From Pirellulales bacterium (GTDB lineage Bacteria; Planctomycetota; Planctomycetia; Pirellulales; JALHLM01), in NCBI GenBank assembly GCA_022844585.1, contig JALHLM010000133.1:1-12418 (forward strand): DNA of 12,418 nt. The letters are read 5' to 3'. The translations under genes and the position numbers were made by a program. The notes beneath the pieces are model-generated. The model searched no databases and was not told where the DNA came from. It saw only the letters and a list, made by a program, of their open reading frames with translations. Positions within the stretch are counted from its first letter, which is position 1; each line of letters begins with the position of its first letter. Below are positions 11,188 through 12,418 of the stretch, piece by piece.

Positions 11188-12418
11188 ATGTGGTGCGAAT
11201 TCATCGCGACCGACTCACCGGGCGTTTATCGTTGTCGCCGCTGTGGATTCGCCACCGCGCCCACGGCGTTTCCGCCGTCGCGAATTCGACGCGCCTGTCA
11301 GCAACGGGATCCGCGCCGCCTGCCGTCGACAACTGAATCACCGACGCGCGGGTTTGGCGACACCGTCTCCTGGTGGATCGACAAGCTGAGCTTTGGCCGG
11401 TTGAAGGAGCGTCCCGGTTGTGGTTGCCGAGGTCGCCGCGCATGGCTCAATCGGTTGCTGCCGTATCGCCGAGAGCCATTCCCCGGCGAAGGAAAATTAA
11501 CCTCGTCAGCATCACAATCGACGTACCGCGTACTATTGCGATTTCCACATGGTCTTGGGGACGCCGTACAACTCACGACGGTCTTGCTCCATCTGCGGCG
11601 TTTTCGGCCGGAGTGGCGAGTCGATGTCGAGGCCAAGCTTGGTGCGGTGAGTTTGTTCCATGGATTGGCGCATCGCGTCTTCGTCGCCGGGCGCGATCGC
11701 TTTCGCGCCGCCGACTACGATCTCGTTCACACGCTGGCCTGGTACGAGCCGGACGTCTGTTACCGCGACACGCCAAGCACCAAGGCCGAACGCAGCCTGC
11801 GGGAAGCCTTTCACATCGTCCCGCGGCGCGAACTCTGCCGCTATCAGATTCAACCTGGCGCACAAGTGCGACGGATGGCCACCGACTACCTGGCCGAGGT
11901 CACGTCACCAGCCAGCCTTGACGCCAATGGTCGCTTTCCGGCCGTGGTCATTCACTATCAAGGGAACTCCGCGCGGCGGCGCAAGAATCTTGACGAACAA
12001 GCGGTCCGCAAGTTGATCGATCAAATCGTCCGCCTCGGTTTCACGGCCGCGGTGCTCGACTTTGAAACGCCGCCGCGCGCAGCGATATTGACGTCTCCGT
12101 CGCCGGATTGGCCAGCTGGCCGCGTCGTTTGCCCGACGATCGATCATCCGCTCTGGCGCGCGGCCGGCACGGGCGACGGCGCTACGATCGCGGCGCTGAT
12201 CGCCCAGGTGATGCTGTTCGTCGGAATCGACTCAGGCCCGGGGCACATCGCCGCCGCGACCGACACGCCGAGCGTGATCGTCTGGACCGGGCATCACCCA
12301 GTTCACTATTGCGCGCCGTCGGCCAATGCGGTGCATCTCGTTCCCGACGGACATCGCGAACTGTTGCGCGGCCGCGCGGAGGAAGGAGAGCGCTTCTTCG
12401 AGACACATTACCGTCATC
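11188..12418 (+). CDS. Zinc-ribbon and phage CxC-LNR motif fused to GT9 glycosyltransferase (3' end outside window)
   Basis: An open frame of 410 codons from ATG 11188 (GAGG seven bases upstream) runs off the window without a stop. Residues 1-40 form a small cysteine cluster (C3, C16-x-x-C19, C37) resembling a zinc ribbon. Residues 55-93 carry GFGDTVSWWIDKL and GCGCRGRRAWLNRLLPY, a short motif of the type G-x-G-D ... C-x-C-x-x-R-R-x-x-L-N-x-x-x-P-Y that I associate with small phage proteins. From about 113 to the edge is a GT9 (heptosyltransferase-type) domain: RVLLRFPHGLGDAVQLTTVL near 114-133, HYQGNSARRRKNL near 256-268 and VGIDSGPGHIAAATDTPSVI near 345-364. It probably transfers a sugar from a nucleotide donor. 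The substrate is unknown. Confidence 0.82.
   Translation, partial: MWCEFIATDSPGVYRCRRCGFATAPTAFPPSRIRRACQQRDPRRLPSTTESPTRGFGDTVSWWIDKLSFGRLKERPGCGCRGRRAWLNRLLPYRREPFPGEGKLTSSASQSTYRVLLRFPHGLGDAVQLTTVLLHLRRFRPEWRVDVEAKLGAVSLFHGLAHRVFVAGRDRFRAADYDLVHTLAWYEPDVCYRDTPSTKAERSLREAFHIVPRRELCRYQIQPGAQVRRMATDYLAEVTSPASLDANGRFPAVVIHYQGNSARRRKNLDEQAVRKLIDQIVRLGFTAAVLDFETPPRAAILTSPSPDWPAGRVVCPTIDHPLWRAAGTGDGATIAALIAQVMLFVGIDSGPGHIAAATDTPSVIVWTGHHPVHYCAPSANAVHLVPDGHRELLRGRAEEGERFFETHYRH

Noticed and set aside
11373..11921. Separate + strand frame of 182 codons in the glycosyltransferase region
   Set aside because: It is a shadow of the open frame from 11188, which carries GT9 motifs throughout.

Overview
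The window is a GC-rich stretch of bacterial chromosome carrying a tailed-phage (siphovirus-type) head and tail morphogenesis module. Every gene I can support is on the + strand. The protein set, the scarcity of Shine-Dalgarno sites and the intergenic repeat families together look to me like a planctomycete, perhaps Pirellulales. That host assignment is recognition from memory, not a search result. No terminase, portal, integrase, lysis or replication gene is visible, so the window is an internal slice of a prophage, a prophage remnant or a domesticated phage-like element.

Left to right: the C-terminal end of an unidentified small protein (1-108) and a strong intrinsic terminator (206-252). 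The head block follows: prohead protease with scaffold-like tail (285-1232), decoration-like protein (1299-1763) and major capsid protein (1922-3040). Next come a small beta-rich protein (3155-3463), an unexpected LamG-like/SGNH esterase (3537-4961) and a 71-residue protein (4990-5205). The connector block is a head-tail joining protein (5242-5880) and a DUF3168-like tail terminator (5865-6272). The tail block is a 174-residue structural protein (6326-6850), the major tail protein (6916-7299) and a G/GT-type tail assembly chaperone pair (7596-8290) joined by a canonical GGGAAAC slippery site. A 144-residue disordered protein (8271-8705) lies where a long tape-measure gene would be expected. 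The distal block is a 287-residue putative tail protein (8995-9858), a 124-residue structural protein (9976-10350), a cysteine-rich protein (10488-11111) and a zinc-motif/GT9 glycosyltransferase fusion that runs off the right edge (11188-12418).

Three repeat systems occupy the intergenic spaces: ACGGAG-type and GAACCGCGGAGG-type inverted repeats, GTTTGAAG/TTTTCAG-type inverted repeats, and pyrimidine-rich CACCTACTTC repeats that end at start codons. At 7309-7568 and 8714-8947 the first two classes nest concentrically into elements of about 235-260 bp, and the second island also has an inner GTTTGAAG-type pair. Free-living phages rarely tolerate such spacers, so the module has probably resided in its host for a long time.

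The points most worth attention are the programmed -1 frameshift in the chaperone pair, an in-frame stop near the start of the major capsid gene, the glycosyltransferase fused to phage-type cysteine motifs, the LamG-SGNH enzyme inside the head module, the missing tape measure, and the nested repeat elements.
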